From Paramecium pentaurelia (lineage: Eukaryota > Ciliophora > Oligohymenophorea > Peniculida > Parameciidae), in contig CAJJDO010000022.1 in assembly GCA_905183005.1 (NCBI GenBank), positions 53,151 through 117,150 on the forward strand: 64,000 nucleotides of DNA, read 5' to 3'. Shown in pieces: positions 26,768-40,209 of this stretch. The notes beneath the pieces are model-generated. The model saw only the letters and a program-made list of their open reading frames with translations, had not been told where the DNA came from and made no database searches. The translations under genes were made by a program, and so were the position numbers. Position 1 is the first letter of the stretch. Each line of letters begins with the position of its first letter.

Positions 26768-29700
26768 TCACTTATTGTTATTGTTTTCAACTATCTAAAA
26801 TATATTTTTAACATCAAGATAAATTGGATCCATCTTCTTTCTATTTTTCAAATAATATGATTTAACTTTACAGAAAAACTAATATCCACACCTAACTAAG
26901 GGAGATGCTAAAGCTAATACCAAAAAACCAATTTAAGCAAATCCAAACAATATTTATTAATCTGATTATAAATAATTTTAAAAGTCAGAGCAATATATCA
27001 TACAAGATAATGTAAAGACCATTACTGGTGCTTCCATCCAAATAATGATGAATAAATCAAGTTTATTTGTAGTAAAATCAATATTAATTATTTATCCAAG
27101 ATACCAAAATAATATGCATGTAAGTAATATACATTATATAAGTGGGCAACTTTACATGATAATAAGAACTATTAAAAATAAGAATTTTTTAATTAAAATA
27201 ATATCATCATGCTATTTATTTCTTAAATCCCTCAATATAATTTTATGATTATTTCTTTTGCAATTTTAACTTATAATAATTATTAAGGATACTAAGTATC
27301 CAATAGAAAGAATAGTAGAAATTATTTCTCTTTTTCCTAGCTTAGAATTAGAAGCTAAATACAATAGAACTTTAAATATTAGATCCCAACTATTAGCATG
27401 GACCAATTGAAGTAAACCTTTTTTATTAAATATATCATTTATTTTACAAATACTTTTATTGAGATAATAAAATTTAATCCCAATAATTTAAATAATTTTA
27501 TTATTCATGAGTCTAATATAATAGATAAATTTATTGCCAAAGCAATTAGTGTAGACAAATTTAGTAAAGTATTTTATAAATATGTACAATATTATCAGGA
27601 ATCCAATTTAAGTAAATTAACCATAGATATTAACTAATAAATCAGCGTTTAATTGATATTCAGAAAGTTTTCCAATACTCTCAACATATTGATCACCTAT
27701 TAATTAGTAAAAAAAATCAGTAATTTTTAATTTAATCAATACTGGATTAATAGTTACAATTTCTGATGATTCAAAATATATTAAAACATTTAATGGAAAA
27801 TCCACATTTATGTATTTTAGATATGATTGAAATTATAAAGTATCTAAAATTTCCATACATTAACTAGGATTTCCAGTTAATATAAGAAAGAAACTACTAC
27901 TAGCTAATCCTATCATCATCCAATTACCCAGAGCTTAAAATTTATTGGCTGTTTGTAATTAATTCTAGTTTAAGATTTTTGGGAGTTATAAATTGATAGT
28001 TTATTGAGTAGTATTTACTTTATTTTTATATTAGTCTTCTAAATTAGCATTAATTTCTACAGCTAAATAAAATTTAGTTGAAATAGATTCCAAAATTTGA
28101 ATTTAAAAAATATAAATAACATCAAGTAAAATAGTTTAATCAATTTCAATTACAGGAATTATAGTAATAATGTATATATCTTATTAAATAGATGGAATAG
28201 ATGGATGAATTGAATTAGTAAAATTCAAAATAGTTTCATTTAATTTAACTTTATTAGTAAATGATAATTAAATGTATTAAATTTATTAAGTTTAATTAAG
28301 ATATTACAATTTAAAAGCAGTATTATATGAACAAAAACTTGATTATCTAGGATAATTATTACAAAACCAGTTTGGTTCAATTAGACATAAACTAGAACAA
28401 CCATCTCCATCAAATTCATTACCATCATCACATTTTTCATTATCAGTATAAATAGCATCTCCACATTTATTCGACACTTCTTATTCCTCTTCATCAAAAT
28501 TATGAGTGTAATTTTCAACTTCACATTTATCCTTTATATTTGTATATCCTTTAATGCACTCTAAACATATTCCAAAAGTGCAAGTTTAACATCCTTCTTC
28601 ACACTAAAATTAACAATTAAAACAACCATCATAAGGAATATCATTTCCATCTTCACATTCTTCTAATCCAATAACAATATGTTCATCTCCACATATTGGT
28701 CTACATTAATTATTATATAATTCGTAGTATTTTTCACAAATATAACATGTATTTTTATCTATACAAGTGTTACAATATTAAATACATTGATATTTGCATT
28801 CAAAACATCCATCTCCACTATCATAATTTCCATCATCACATTGTTCGATTGAAGATACAGCTACTTAACCATCTCCACAATATTGATAACAACTATAATC
28901 AATAAGCTTCCAACCATCAAAACATTAATAACATTTATTTTTAACACAATTTAAACATTCCAATTAGCAACTATATTAGCATTTATAACATCCATCAAAC
29001 TATATATTGTTTAAATCATCACATTATTCTTATTCTAATTCTATTACAATTCCATCATTACAAATAGTAATACATTTCAATTTATTATTTTCTAATTAAT
29101 AATTTTCTTCACATTATAGACATTTATTAATAAAACTGATTTTACAATGTTGTATTGCTGGTATTATGCATTAATTATAAAAATATCCAAAAATTCCAAA
29201 ATCTTATAGATTACATGTTAAACTACTGACTAAAGTATATTTAGAATTTTCATTATTAAATAGATTATGTTAGTAATGACCATTCTCAATCAAATTATTT
29301 ATTCTATTAAAACAATTTCTATTTTCTTAATCTTCCTAATTCTCATAACCATTACAAATATATTAACATTTACCATTTATTAATTCGTATTTTAATGAAC
29401 ATTATATGCATTTACCAAATTAACATTCACTACAATCCAAAGGACAAGAATATTTACATTAATAACATCCATCATATTGATATGTGTTACCATCATCACA
29501 TTCTTCAAAATAATTAATTATTGAATCATCACATATCGGTATACAATTCTTATTCTATATCTTATATTGCCATCCTTCTTAACATTTCAAACATTCACCT
29601 CTTACACAATTTGAACAACCTATAACACAGTCATAAATTTTAGCAAAGCATCCATCAAATGGTTATATATTATTATCAAAACAATTATCATATGTTTTAA

Positions 29701-30752
29701 GAAATAATTAAATATCTCTAATTCCAAAATAAGAATAATAATCTGTTACATATTATTAATTAGTTTTCAATCTAATTGTTAAAGTAATCAAATTTAAGTT
29801 ATGCATATATTCATGAATATTGATTTGACTAGTGATTAAGTCTTAATAATAATTGTAGGAATTAACCTAGGGTAGAGATACTTACTTTGCTGTATTTAAA
29901 TCAATTACTAAGACATCATCAATTAATATTTCAAATTAATGATAATAATTTAAAGTTATTATTTTAAATTAAATACTAACAGCATCATGAGGTGTTAGAT
30001 ATATTTTTTTACTTTAGGACCAATGGAGTAATCTATAAAATTAAAAATCTAGAATAAATTGTAACAATACCTCCAGCATTCACCAAACCATCTTAGAATC
30101 CCACATCGCCAGATGACCATCCATCATTTATATTAACATTCAATTATCTAGCCGTAAAATATTCTATATATAATATTTAATTGTAACATCCATTCTAGTT
30201 ACAAGAATGGCAACCTATTGGGCATTTTTCTATGAATAATTAAATATCTGAAATTCCCCAAACTTATTCACCTGATATTAATATTTAAACAGTTGGGCTA
30301 TAATGATAAGCATATAAATCCAGTTGAAAAGTTTCATAATAATAAGATGGGTTTCCACAAAGATTATTTAAAATTTAATTATGATAATATTATTAATTAT
30401 GCTTTTAAATATTATCTATATAAACTTTAAATCGATATCCAGCCCAATTGTGTATTCTATAATTATTTCTAAATATTAAACCTCCAAAACAAAAATCTAA
30501 ATCTTAATTAATAATGTGGTTGGAGCTGAAATGTTTTTTGAATGAAAGTTCGATAGTCAAAACAATCATAACCTCCAAAAATCCATTTTGATTGGCAATA
30601 TGATTCCCAACAGTTAATATAATTGTTTTTATACCATCTTAAAAGTAAAATCTAAAATTTACCATTAGCGTAGCTACTAATATGTAAATAAGTGTCTCAG
30701 ACTAGCACTTTATTATAAAATGCAGTAACAATAGGGTGTTTAACATGTTCAT
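26768..30752 (-). CDS. Cys-rich D-D-G-N repeat ectodomain, multi-pass membrane protein
   Basis: From ATG 30752, with a hydrophobic signal (MLNTLLLLHFIIKC) and one 22-nt intron near 30075, to TGA 26768: 1320 residues, exactly in frame. The first 400 or so residues are beta-rich with repeated G-W-S-S-G-D and I-P-G-C-H-S-C-like elements, but not Cys-dense. Residues about 400-800 hold C-x2-C furin-like units interleaved with five or more E-C-D-D-G-N type motifs (Myxococcus Cys-rich repeat), for example EECDDGN and EKCDDGNEFDGDGC. The C-terminal third has several hydrophobic segments (GLASSSFFLILTG, VSLIIIIS, ILFLIVLIIM, FLVLALASP). It is therefore probably a cell-surface protein of the same architecture as the genes at 4993 and 32484, with a different N-terminal domain. 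Function unknown. Confidence 0.85.
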
Positions 30753-30942
30753 CTGATATTATGAAATTATGTACAAATTAAATAATACACTTATAGATTT
30801 TATTTAAGGTTTATATAGTAAAGGAAAGTAATAAACTTCATGAAAATGATAAAAGATAGCTGATAAAATAAAATTTAATATACTCAAGATTACTAATTGC
30901 TAAATTCAAATTTATTTCAAGAATTTTGATATATCCCAAAAA

Positions 30943-31139
30943 TCAACTTTAAAAAACAAATATTAGTTTTACAAGAAATAAATAAACTTGAATATCAATT
31001 TTATTTAATAAAGATTTGAAGCAATAATGTTTTCTTGAATAATTCATTTTATTAATCTTATATTTTTTATAGTATAATAATTATATATATAAAGTTTATA
31101 ATTTATTCAGATTAATTATTGTTGATTTAAAAAATCTAT
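30943..31139. repeat. Left flank, version 1 of the variable junction
   Basis: Repeated at 32095-32275 apart from a 21-nt AT-rich indel (about 31060-31080). In this version it continues straight into sequence otherwise found at 48170. Confidence 0.9.
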
Positions 31140-32093
31140 ATATATTATTTATATAATATATCTATTTAATTCAATACTTATTTTCAAAATTTTAGATATT
31201 CTCTAATCAACTGGACGTTTTATTCAACTCGATTTCAAGCATAGCTATAAGAACTGTCTATAATTATTACTTATTTTATTGTTTTTGAATTAGATTTATA
31301 GTATTAGATTAAATATTTTATATTTTAAGCAAGAAATAAGATTTTTAGATAATTTTTCTTCAATAAATTGTTTGAATATATTTCAAATTCCAATTACTCA
31401 ATTCTTGATTTTTTTTGTTGAATTTATCCATATGCTCTTTATTATGATTAATAAATAATTGAAGTAATTGTATATTTGATAATTTATAAAATGGGGTAAT
31501 GTACATCAAGTGATGGGGATCCTCAACCAGCAAGTAGAGCAGTTTTGAAAGCCAAAATAAGAGAATTTCCTAATATTGACTTTTATAAAGGGGACTATCC
31601 AATTAATTTGCATCCTTCAGTGAGTTTTCATCAAAAACATTGGATGAATAATCCCCAAAATCATTAATTGACTAAATTTTACTCTGATCTTGAATCAGAC
31701 AAATAATATATGCAATGGTTATATCCTAATTTCTTTTAATCATTTTTAAATATGAATAGCTACAGATTAACACCCTAAGAGAGGAATAAATTTTTGCAAG
31801 ATCCTGAAGTACTTTTTTATGTATATTAAGATTATGAAAGTATACAAATAAAATGTTGGAATGTTTCTTAGATTTCTTGGAATTATTAGAAATGAAAGAT
31901 AATAATTAGAGATAATTGATGAGACATAATTTGATTAGTGTCTTTTTACTTATACTCATAATTTAAATAGAATCTAAAGATTTATTTCGTCAATGAGCGT
32001 TTTGGGAATGAGAGAAGAAGCTTTAGAATTTTTGCATTTATTACAAAATAAATTGAGCAAAAAACATAAAGTCTATATATCTAAATTTTCAGG
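31140..32093. repeat. Second copy of 48170-49123
   Basis: Appears identical to 48170-49123 at an offset of 17030, covering the upstream region and the first 603 bp of the OGFr-like gene. Ends at the single n at 32094. Confidence 0.95.
31491..32093 (+). CDS. OGFr-like gene, truncated second copy
   Basis: Same ATG, 22-nt intron and sequence as the gene at 48521. It stops at the n at 32094, about 160 bp before the second intron's exon would finish. It encodes most of the conserved OGFr domain but no C-terminus. It is best read as a contig carrying the short junction form, not as a second functional gene. Confidence 0.7.
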
Positions 32094-32094
32094 N

Positions 32095-32275
32095 TCAACT
32101 TTAAAAAACAAATATTAGTTTTACAAGAAATAAATAAACTTGAATATCAATTTTATTTAATAAAGATTTGAAGCAATAATGTTTTCTTGAATAATTCATT
32201 TTATTAATCTTATATATATATAAAGTTTATAATTTATTCAGATTAATTATTGTTGATTTAAAAAATCTATATATA
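32095..32275. repeat. Left flank, version 2 of the variable junction
   Basis: Repeats 30943-31144 minus 21 nt, then diverges after tatatata into unique sequence that leads to the gene at 32484. Confidence 0.9.
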
Positions 32276-32483
32276 ATAATAGGGAATAGTTTTTAAAATT
32301 CAAACTCATTTTCATATATATATGATTTCATTATCTTCTCCTTCTATCATATTGCAACATTTAATAATGACATCATAAATTCATAAATAATATATAAAAT
32401 TTTATACATATTTCTCATAGATTTCAATTAAAAGTCTATATAATAAATTCAAAAATTAGAACTTTTTCAATATCCACAACAAA

Positions 32484-35400
32484 ATGAGATATAATAGCAT
32501 TCTTGTTTTATTAATATTCAAAAGAATAATCTATTCAAGTAATTTTTAAAATATTCTAGCCTATTGTTGTTAGACTAATTGTTAATAGTGCGTAATTTCT
32601 ATTTGTATTAAATGTAATCCAGGTTATTATTTAAGTGGTAGTCTTTGTTATTCATGCATTTAATCGTGCATTGATTGTACTTCATCAACTGTCTGCACAT
32701 AATGCAATGATAATTATTGGTTAAATAGTAACTCGTGTAGTCCATGTACAAAACCATGTGCAAATTGTTTAACGAATGGAAACATTTGTAATACTTGTGT
32801 TGATACTATAAATTAAACACCTCCTCATTGTAATTGTGCGGATGGATACATTATGAATACTTCAACATATTTATGCGATTAATGTTAACATCCATGTGCT
32901 ACATGTTAAATAACAATAAATCATTGTTTAACATGTATAGATAATATTAATTAAACTGTTGATGCATTAAATTAATGTAAATGCAATTCTGGTTTTTTGA
33001 TGAATGGAGTAAATTGTCAAGCTTGTCTAAATCCTTGTCTATAATGTTTAGGAAGTACAAATTATTGTACTGAATGTAAAGATGTAGAACATTATATATC
33101 TAATGGATAATGCATTTGTAATCGTGGTTATATAAATGATAATAACTATAATTGTATTCCTTGTTAATATCCTTGTTCCACTTGTTCAATAAATGATACT
33201 CATTGTGATAGTTGCACAGATCCTAATCATTAAATTAATGCATTTTTTCAATGCATATGTAAGGAAACTTACTATTCAAATACTATTAATACATGTGCAA
33301 TCTGTATATAACCATGTGCCTAATGTGACATTAATGGATGTTTAACATGTATAGATTCTAATTAATTAATAAATTCTTCATAAAATTGTATTTGTAAATA
33401 GGGGTATTTTTAAGTAGGCTTTAATTGTTAATAATGTGTAATGCCATGTTAAACATGCGAAATAAATTAAGATCATTGTTTAACATGCATTGATATTAAT
33501 TAGACTCAAATCAACAATTTATGTATATGTAATGATGGATATTTTGAAATAAATAATACTTGTTAAATATGTTAAATTCCATGCATGAAATGCAAAATAT
33601 AAAATGATCACTGTCTTGAATGTTTAGATCCAAATCATGAATTAATCAGTAATAAATGTGTATGTAAATATGGATATGGCACTTCAGGAGTTAATAATAT
33701 CAATTGCTCACTCTGTTAATATCCTTGTCTTGATTGCTCAAGTAGTACAAACACTTGTCTCTCTTGTATTGATAATAATAGATTCAAACTTGAAAATAAC
33801 AAATGTGTATGTAAGTAAGGTTATTTTGATATTGGAACTGATTGTTTAAAATGTTCATCATAGTGTTCTACTTGTTCAGAATAATCTAATAAATGCTTAT
33901 CATGTTCTGACCCTAATCATGTATTATAATTAAATGATTGTTATTGTAAACCAGGTTATTATACAGATATTTATAAGAATTGTTTATAATGCTAATTACC
34001 TTGTCTAACTTGTTATTAAGATTTTTGCACATCTTGTTAAGATGAATATAATCTTGTTGAAGGATAATGTATATGTAAAGAAGGATATTATTATATTGAT
34101 TTTCATTGTGAATAATGTAATTAGAATTGTAGTAAATGTAATTCACAATTTGAATGTACCGAGTGTATAGATTAATATTATTTATAAAATACTTAATGTT
34201 TAAAATGTCAAATCCCATGTTTATAATGTGTTGATATTTAAACCTGTAAAACATGTTCTGATAATTATATTATTGATGATCAAGGGAAATGTATATAATG
34301 CATCTAAAATTGTGAATATTGTATTGATTCAACTAATTGTGTTAAGTGTTTTGATGAATTCTATTATCATGATTAGACATGTATCCCTTGTTCTAATTAA
34401 TGTTAGACATGTGAAAAAAATAGTAAATTTTGTACATCTTGTAAAGATTCAAATTAAATATTAAATAAAAAAACAGGTATTTGCTATTAAATTAATAATT
34501 ATGGAGATTAATATGATTATGATAATTTGGAATAAATACTATTACTCCAAGATATCAGATGCAATTATAATTAATTATTAATAAGTTATGAATGTATTAA
34601 TTAATGTGGAAATGGTATACTTAATGAATAATATGAATAATGTGATGATGGTAATCAACTTGGAGGAGATGGATGCTCATTCATTTGTATTCAAGAGGAT
34701 TCATATTTGTGCAAACACTATATAAATTCTTCTAGTATATGTTCATTTATTTAATCTCCAGATTTTAGATTAAATCTTCTCTCAAATTAATAAAATCAAA
34801 CTTAACTTATTGAATTAAGTTTTACATAAAAAGTTAAAATACCAACTGATTTAAATTTTGAAGAAATTGCAATAATTTCAATTATTCCATAAACTCGCAT
34901 TAATATAAATATACTTAATATAACAAGTCTATCAACTGAATTTGAATATCCAATATATTAAATTATAGTTGAATTTTTAGAACCTGTAGAAGATGCTTAT
35001 CTATAGATAGAATTTGCTTAATCACTTATCAAAAATGAATTTGATTTAGATTTAATTAGATATTAGATGTAATTAAAACTTGGAAATCCTTTTATACTTT
35101 CATAATAAAATTAACAAAAATTGACATAAATTGTCCTTCTCAACGATGCAATTATGTATTCAATGATTAGTATATCTGGATTAGCATTTCTTACTGGAAA
35201 TGCTATCATGTTTTTTAATTTAATCGATCTTTTATAATCTTTATCTTATATAAGATATATGTAATATGATTTCCCACCTCATTTAATATAATTTTTGAAC
35301 ACATATTCTAAAATATAATCTAATTGAATTAAATTATTGATTTATTTCTAAATCCTTTTGTCAAAAATATATTAGAAATGTTTATTTATTTAATAATATT

Positions 35401-36468
35401 CATTTGAGTATATCTTTAAAACCTCTTTTGGATCATTTAAAGATTGATGAATTATTTAAATATTTAAATGGAGGTACCCTACCTTTTCAAAATTCAAAGA
35501 AATCAAATTAGACTCAATTAAATCCATTAAATTAATTTTACCTATTGAATGCTAAAGGTTGTTATTTATCAATTTTAGTTTCATTACTAACATATTTGAT
35601 TTGTACCCTATTAATATCTTAAAAAATATTATAAATTCAAATAAAATTATTTAAGAAAAATTAATAAAATGAAAAATACCTTCGTTTTATTCTATTTTTC
35701 CAAAAGAAAATACAAAATTTTTGTGCTAAATTTAGAAAAGAATATATATCGTTTGGTTTACCTAAAGTCTATTTTGCTATATTGCATCAATTATTTTTTA
35801 GTGCCTTGTTGTAATTTCCAAATTATAGCTTTAATTCTATATTTATGACTTTTAATAGCATCAATGCAATATTTTGTTTAATTTTAATTTTATTTATCAG
35901 TTTATAATTACTGTCAATTACATAAATTAAAATAAAAGATAGACTAAAATGGAAATATTTTTATTAAGATTCTTAACCTTAATTTTGGGCTTTCAATTAA
36001 AAATCATTCTAGATTTACAGAATTATGGTTTATATATTTATGATAGTTGAGGCACTTAATTATCCAGAAATATAATCAATTTTACTCTCTATGTCCTCAT
36101 TTTTCTATCTATTATACTTAATTAAATTTAGACCTCTAAAATCTAAATATGAAGAAGCTAAACTAATATCAAAAGAGTTTTTTTTTTTTCTTATTTCAGG
36201 GTCATTTTTGATTTATAGTTTTCAACTCAGTTATAATTAGCAATTATATTATGGATGGATTCATATTGCACTTTTTACTCTTATGCTTATCTCCAATTTG
36301 ATCATTGATTTAATAGAATGCATAAATAAAACATTACAAAAACATAAAAGAAAGTAAGAAAAATTATAAAAAAAAGAAATTAATAATAAAATGAATCATC
36401 TTGAATAATTCATTATACTAGACACAAATTAGTAATACAAAAGTTAAGGAGGTAAGCTAAAATATTGA
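32484..36468 (+). CDS. Cys-rich (furin-like repeat) ectodomain, multi-pass membrane protein
   Basis: ATG 32484 gives a signal-like N-terminus (SILVLLIFKRIIYS), followed by about 700 residues of C-x2-C furin-like units with the recurring C-x-T-C-I-D pattern and one E-Q-C-D-D-G-N motif near 34640. A hydrophobic C-terminal region follows from about 35170 with several membrane segments (SISGLAFLTGNAIMFFNLI, LSILVSLLTYLICTLLI, IHIALFTLMLISNLIIDL). A 29-nt intron sits near 35385. One frame break occurs at a run of four A's (35310-35313); one extra A makes 1318 residues in frame to TGA 36468. It lies inside the segment missing from the short junction form. Closest in layout to the gene at 4993. Function unknown. 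Confidence 0.8.
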
Positions 36469-38049
36469 AATAATTATTATAAATTTATATGAAGATATGC
36501 ATATTTAAGAATCTTGTTTTATCATAATCAACTGAATCAAATTCAAGTAAATATTCACTCTAAATTAATTGTTGTTGTTTATCATTAGTTTCACTTCTAG
36601 GTGTTATAATTAACCCTAGAATTTTATCTTAAAATTGCTAAATTAATTAATTCTCATTTTAGGAATTTATCAAATAAGAAGATTATTATTTTATTTTATA
36701 AAAACAAAATTACTAATTTATAAAACAATTAATAAAATTTAAATTTAAACTTTTTTTTTTTAATATTTATCCTTAATTTTAAATTACTACCTAACATTTT
36801 TATAAAGGAATCACATACTAAACTTAAGCAAATTATTTAATTCCAAAATTTACTAGTATTCTATATCTAGACAAAAATATAGTGTTTAGGCTAAGAATAT
36901 ATTTCAAAAAACCTGATCTTTTTTTGCATTCTTATAATTTCTTATATTTTTTAATAGTTGTAAATTATTTGTTTATCAAATCACCACTCTTAAACTCATT
37001 AAAATTCTTTTTTGTTAATAATAAATTAATTAGATCATTTAGGGCAAAAAAGTTTATATTTTAAAATTTTTTACTCCTTTTTGTCTTACTTTTGGATTTA
37101 TTTAAAGAAAAAAAAAATTATAATTTATGTTTACTAAGATTTAGTTAAAGAAATGGATGTTAATAAATACATTTACTTTAAAATTCTATAAATTATTATC
37201 TTTTAGAGTAAAATAGAAAAGTTATATATAGAGTAGAAAGAGGTAGATGAAGAAATGAAATATAAATTTATTGAATTAAAATTTAAGATAAAGATAAAGA
37301 TGACCTCTATACTACCTAAGTAATTATAAAATTGAACACTCATTTTCAAATTTGTTTTTATTTTTAATGGGTATTTAATATAATTTTGTAATTCAAATAA
37401 ATATTGTTTAATTGATATTGAATTCTATTAAAAAAAAATTATCAATTGACTTCTTAGAAATAATCAAATTTCAATTTCCGTCATAATCACTACTTAAAAT
37501 TATGAAATATTTAGAAATGATTATTTACTTTTAGTTAATTAAAAAAATACAGATCTAATCTAAATTGTAATTGTCAATCCATTATAAAATAAAAACAATA
37601 GAATCCATTTATTTTATTAATTTATTTAAACAAATTTGATCAACATATTAAATTTTGCATAAATAGGTAAATAATTAATCATATTAGAATAAATAGAATT
37701 TTTTTAAATATTTTCATAAAATTTTATTATTTTAATATTAAATTAAGTAAAGTATCATTATACTTCAAATAGATCTAATTAATTATTAATCATAGAATAG
37801 AAATAATTATTTTTCAAAAGAAAGGCCTCTTTTTTAGAATCAACTATTTAATTTATAATGTTTGAATAAATAATCTCATGATTCAAATTTCAATTTATAA
37901 AATTAATAATTCACTTTTGGTTTCTTCAATTGATTCTATATTTAAATATTAATTATTCTATATTTAAATATTAATTAAAACCTTAAAAAACTAAACAAAG
38001 CATATTTAAGCAATTTATAATTTTGTTTAAAAGATACTTATTATTAATT
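36469..38049. other. AT-rich stretch, no supportable gene
   Basis: Both strands between 36490 and 36720 give open frames of similar quality (the minus frame includes ILGLIITPRSETNDK), so neither is called. 36720-38049 is low-complexity AT sequence. Confidence 0.45.
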
Positions 38050-39025
38050 CTTTTTCATCTTGTTACTCTCGAAGAAATGTTGCCTGGTAAATTAATACAT
38101 TATTTTGATGGTAACATTAATTTGAAAATTTATATTGTTCCTAATCACATTAAATAATTAGTGATCCTTATTTTTTGTGCTGAACATTAACTATAAATAA
38201 AATTGTCAGAAGTAATTAGGATGGAATATTTCAGTTCATCATCAATCTCCAAAGTAAATAATTCTTTTTACCATTCACCTATGTAAAGGTTCTATGATTT
38301 TCTCTATTCTGTAAACTTTATATAGAATACCAAACCCACCTGCAATCTACATAAAATTGCATAAACTTGAAGTAAGTGGTTAATTTCCATTAATCATCCA
38401 TCCTTCAGAATTAATTTAGCTATTCCAATATGATTCAACATTTATCCAAAAGTAGCATTATGATGTTTAATCTAATTCCCCAAAGTATTTAATTTTTATA
38501 CATCTGTAACAATTTAATCCAAAGTTGAAGTCATTATGACAACTAAATTTTAGGAATTGTGTTTTGGTATAGTAATACTAATTGGAAAATGATCTTCTAA
38601 AGAAATAGAAATCATTTCGCCACAAATTTATTTTCCATCAGTTAAAAAAAATAATCTTTAATTAATTTCACTATCAAATACTATTTTCAAAATCTCGCCT
38701 TCCCAAACTATCAACCCTAAATATCAATAAATAATACTTCCATAAATCAAATGATATTCTTAATGAATAATGAGGTGGAAGTGTAAATTTTGAAGAAATT
38801 AATGTACCCAATACGAAAATTGCAAATCCTCCAAATAACTTTGTATCCCCGCATTGGCTAAATGCTCCACCATATACTTTATAGAAAAACCAACCTAATT
38901 TTAAAATGTTAATAACCTGAATCATCCCAATATGAACCTGTAAATTAATTGAAAACAGTTATCCAATCTTCCTATGCTTAAGCAAAGAATATAATAAATA
39001 GTATTAAATTTTTTATAAATTTCAT
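38050..39025 (-). pseudogene. Relic of a secreted or surface protein N-terminus
   Basis: ATG 39025 opens with a clear signal peptide (FIKNLILFIIFFAQAQ), then a 22-nt intron and a beta-rich segment with GGAFSQCGDTKLFGGFAIF. This recalls the N-terminal domain of the gene at 26768 (D-F-C-F-G-G-L-I-F). After a possible second intron near 38735 the frame breaks around 38690, continues in another frame (GKQICGEMISISLEDHF, ITIPKHNSQNLVV) and decays. No Cys-rich repeat or membrane region follows before 38050. Probably a truncated paralogue; an assembly error cannot account for all of the breaks. Confidence 0.45.
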
Positions 39026-40209
39026 TAATTAATTACTTTCCATTAACAATAATTACAAATTGTAATATATAGCTTAATTAATATTAATTATTTCAATTAA
39101 AGTTGTGATATGGTAGTTGTTTGAATTTCTAATCTAAAAATTTGTTTCAAAGATCCTTGTCATATAAATACGATGTTATTCAAACAAATTTTTCTAATTT
39201 TTCAATAAATATTGAATTAGAAACATTATAAATCATCTAAAAAAGTAAAATTTTATTTTAAGATTCACTTGATCATATTTACTGCCTATCTATTTCTAGT
39301 TGAAAAGTATAAACCATATTAAAACAACTTTTGAATAAAATTTCTAATATGTTTTTTGAATTCCCTAAAAAAGAAAATTCTTAACCTAAAAGAAATTACA
39401 AATAAATTCTCATTTTTATTCAATATTTAGATAATTTTCAAGATGAAAGAGAAGATTCTTTAAGGTTAAGTGAATTTAGATGAATTTATTATAACATGAA
39501 ATTCATAAATAAATTAAATATTAATTGTCTGAATACATTTAGTTCATTATTGAATTATGAGATTAAAACAAATAATTCATTTTAAAAAATCACTATCTTC
39601 TAACATCTTATTAAGTAAAAAATTTATAAATTTATGAATTATAAATTTTATATTATATTTATAATTAAATAAAATTATTAATTAAGCAGGTATTCAAAGA
39701 TTTTAAAAAATTTTAAGAAAATTTCTCTTAATTAATATTAAATGTTTAGTTTATTGTAAAAGCAAAAATAGTTATAGTTTAAATAATAAAATTATATGAT
39801 TTAAGTATATAAAACCTACCTTATTAATTTTATTTTATTAAAGTTTTTCACTAAAAAAGAAATTTATAATATAAAATATAAATTCTAGTTAGAATTATGA
39901 GGATCAAAAACCATATTAATATTCAAATATAATGGTTGTGTATATACATATATGATGATAACAAGTATGTAAAATCAATTTTTTTATTACTTCATAAAAA
40001 TATATATATATTTATTACAAAAAAAAACTATCGATAATTTGGAAACAAAAAGATAACTTAGCTAAATCATATATACTTAAAAGACCTATAGTGTTATCAT
40101 TCATGTCTATAACTTAAAAATAATCTCTGAAAAAAAGTACAAAAAAATAATAATATAATATATATAATCCTTGATTTTTTGAAGATTTTGAATTTAATTA
40201 TTAGAAAAT
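39026..40209. other. AT-rich stretch, nothing recognised
   Basis: Low-complexity AT sequence with TATATA runs near 39990-40010 and 40150-40165. No coherent frame. Confidence 0.5.

Noticed and set aside
31060..31080. 21-bp indel between the two left-flank copies as an internal eliminated sequence
   Set aside because: Shorter than the roughly 26 bp minimum known for Paramecium IESs and inside a TA microsatellite; more likely slippage.
33913..34254. Minus-strand 113-codon ORF
   Set aside because: Antisense shadow of the Cys-rich gene at 32484; its Tyr/Asn-rich composition is the mirror of Cys codons.
36487..36720. Small minus-strand gene convergent with the Cys-rich gene
   Set aside because: The opposite strand gives an equally good frame and no start could be fixed.
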